Assembly: GCA_013696695.1 (NCBI GenBank)
Contig: JACCYD010000944.1
Span: 1 to 6,620, forward strand
Origin: Deltaproteobacteria bacterium
GTDB taxonomy: Bacteria > Myxococcota_A > Polyangia > Haliangiales > Haliangiaceae
Reading direction: 5' to 3'
DNA: 6,620 bases
Below, one piece after another: positions 6,526 to 6,620 of this stretch; the stretch's first letter is position 1, and each line of letters starts with the position of its first letter. The notes beneath the pieces were generated by a model, which had not been told where the DNA came from, did not search any database, and was given only the letters and a program-made list of their open reading frames with translations. A program made the position numbers and the translations under genes.

Positions 6526-6620
6526 CCGAGCTCGACAACCCCGGCCTCGGCGAGCCGCGCGAACGCGAGCAGGGCCTCGGCTTCGCGCACGCCCGACGAG
6601 CGCACCAGCGACAGCAGATC
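6522..6620 (-). CDS. C-terminal end of a protein resembling DUF4388/PATAN-type regulators (partial)
   Basis: The minus strand is open from the window edge to a TGA at 6524-6522 and encodes 32 residues, beginning DLLSLVRSSGVREAEALLAF and ending RLAEAGVVELG. This is a helix-turn-helix-like pattern: a short helix, the SGVREAEAL turn and helix, then a helix with a closing AGVVEL strand. It resembles the winged-helix tail often found at the end of myxobacterial DUF4388 (PATAN) proteins, where a segment of the form LxxLxxxGLVEL is typical. It is too short for the family to be certain. It overlaps the 262-residue gene by 4 bp, indicating a shared minus-strand transcript. The start lies outside the window. 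Confidence 0.6.
   Translation of the reverse strand, partial: DLLSLVRSSGVREAEALLAFARLAEAGVVELG

Noticed and set aside
1..6620. Insertion sequence, phage, CRISPR array, tRNA or riboswitch.
   Set aside because: No transposase, integrase, direct-repeat array or cloverleaf-like sequence was seen. Nearly the whole window is accounted for by coding sequence.

Overview
The window is GC-rich throughout, with tightly packed genes that overlap at ATGA/GTGA junctions. Long antisense open frames arise from the near absence of TTA, CTA and TCA codons. Gene content (a RapZ-like tail, HPr with both His15 and Ser46, a stand-alone EI, a peptidase/propeller/Omp85-type protein, a histidine-kinase-like protein, and a tail resembling DUF4388/PATAN-type proteins) fits a deltaproteobacterial or myxobacterial (Myxococcota) chromosome. 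That assignment is inferred from gene style, not from a marker gene.

Layout, plus strand: the last 24 codons of a gene that looks like rapZ (1-75); ptsH/HPr (96-365); ptsI/EI (376-2142); a 972-residue exported protein with a zinc-peptidase-like domain, a six-bladed PD40/TolB-like propeller and an Omp85-like beta-barrel (2139-5057); and a 221-residue cytoplasmic protein that looks like a histidine-kinase core without its phospho-acceptor His and most ATP-binding motifs (5054-5719). Minus strand, convergent: a 262-residue protein of unknown function with a hydrophobic hairpin (5737-6525), and the C-terminal 32 residues of an upstream gene (6522-6620). The two sets meet tail to tail with 17 bp between their stop codons, inside an imperfect dyad.

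How the genes fit together: EI takes phosphate from phosphoenolpyruvate and passes it to HPr His15. No sugar permease (EIIB/EIIC) is seen, so with RapZ upstream and a regulatory Ser46 on HPr, this looks like a regulatory rather than a transport PTS. ptsI, the outer-membrane peptidase-barrel gene and the kinase-like gene are joined by 4-bp stop/start overlaps, so they are probably co-transcribed and translationally coupled. Why a PTS gene is coupled to an outer-membrane protease-like protein and a degenerate kinase is not evident from known biology. The most interesting parts are the three-part architecture of the 972-residue protein and the degenerate kinase core next to it.

No RNA gene, mobile element, CRISPR array or origin was found. 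There is no gene-free stretch longer than 20 bp.
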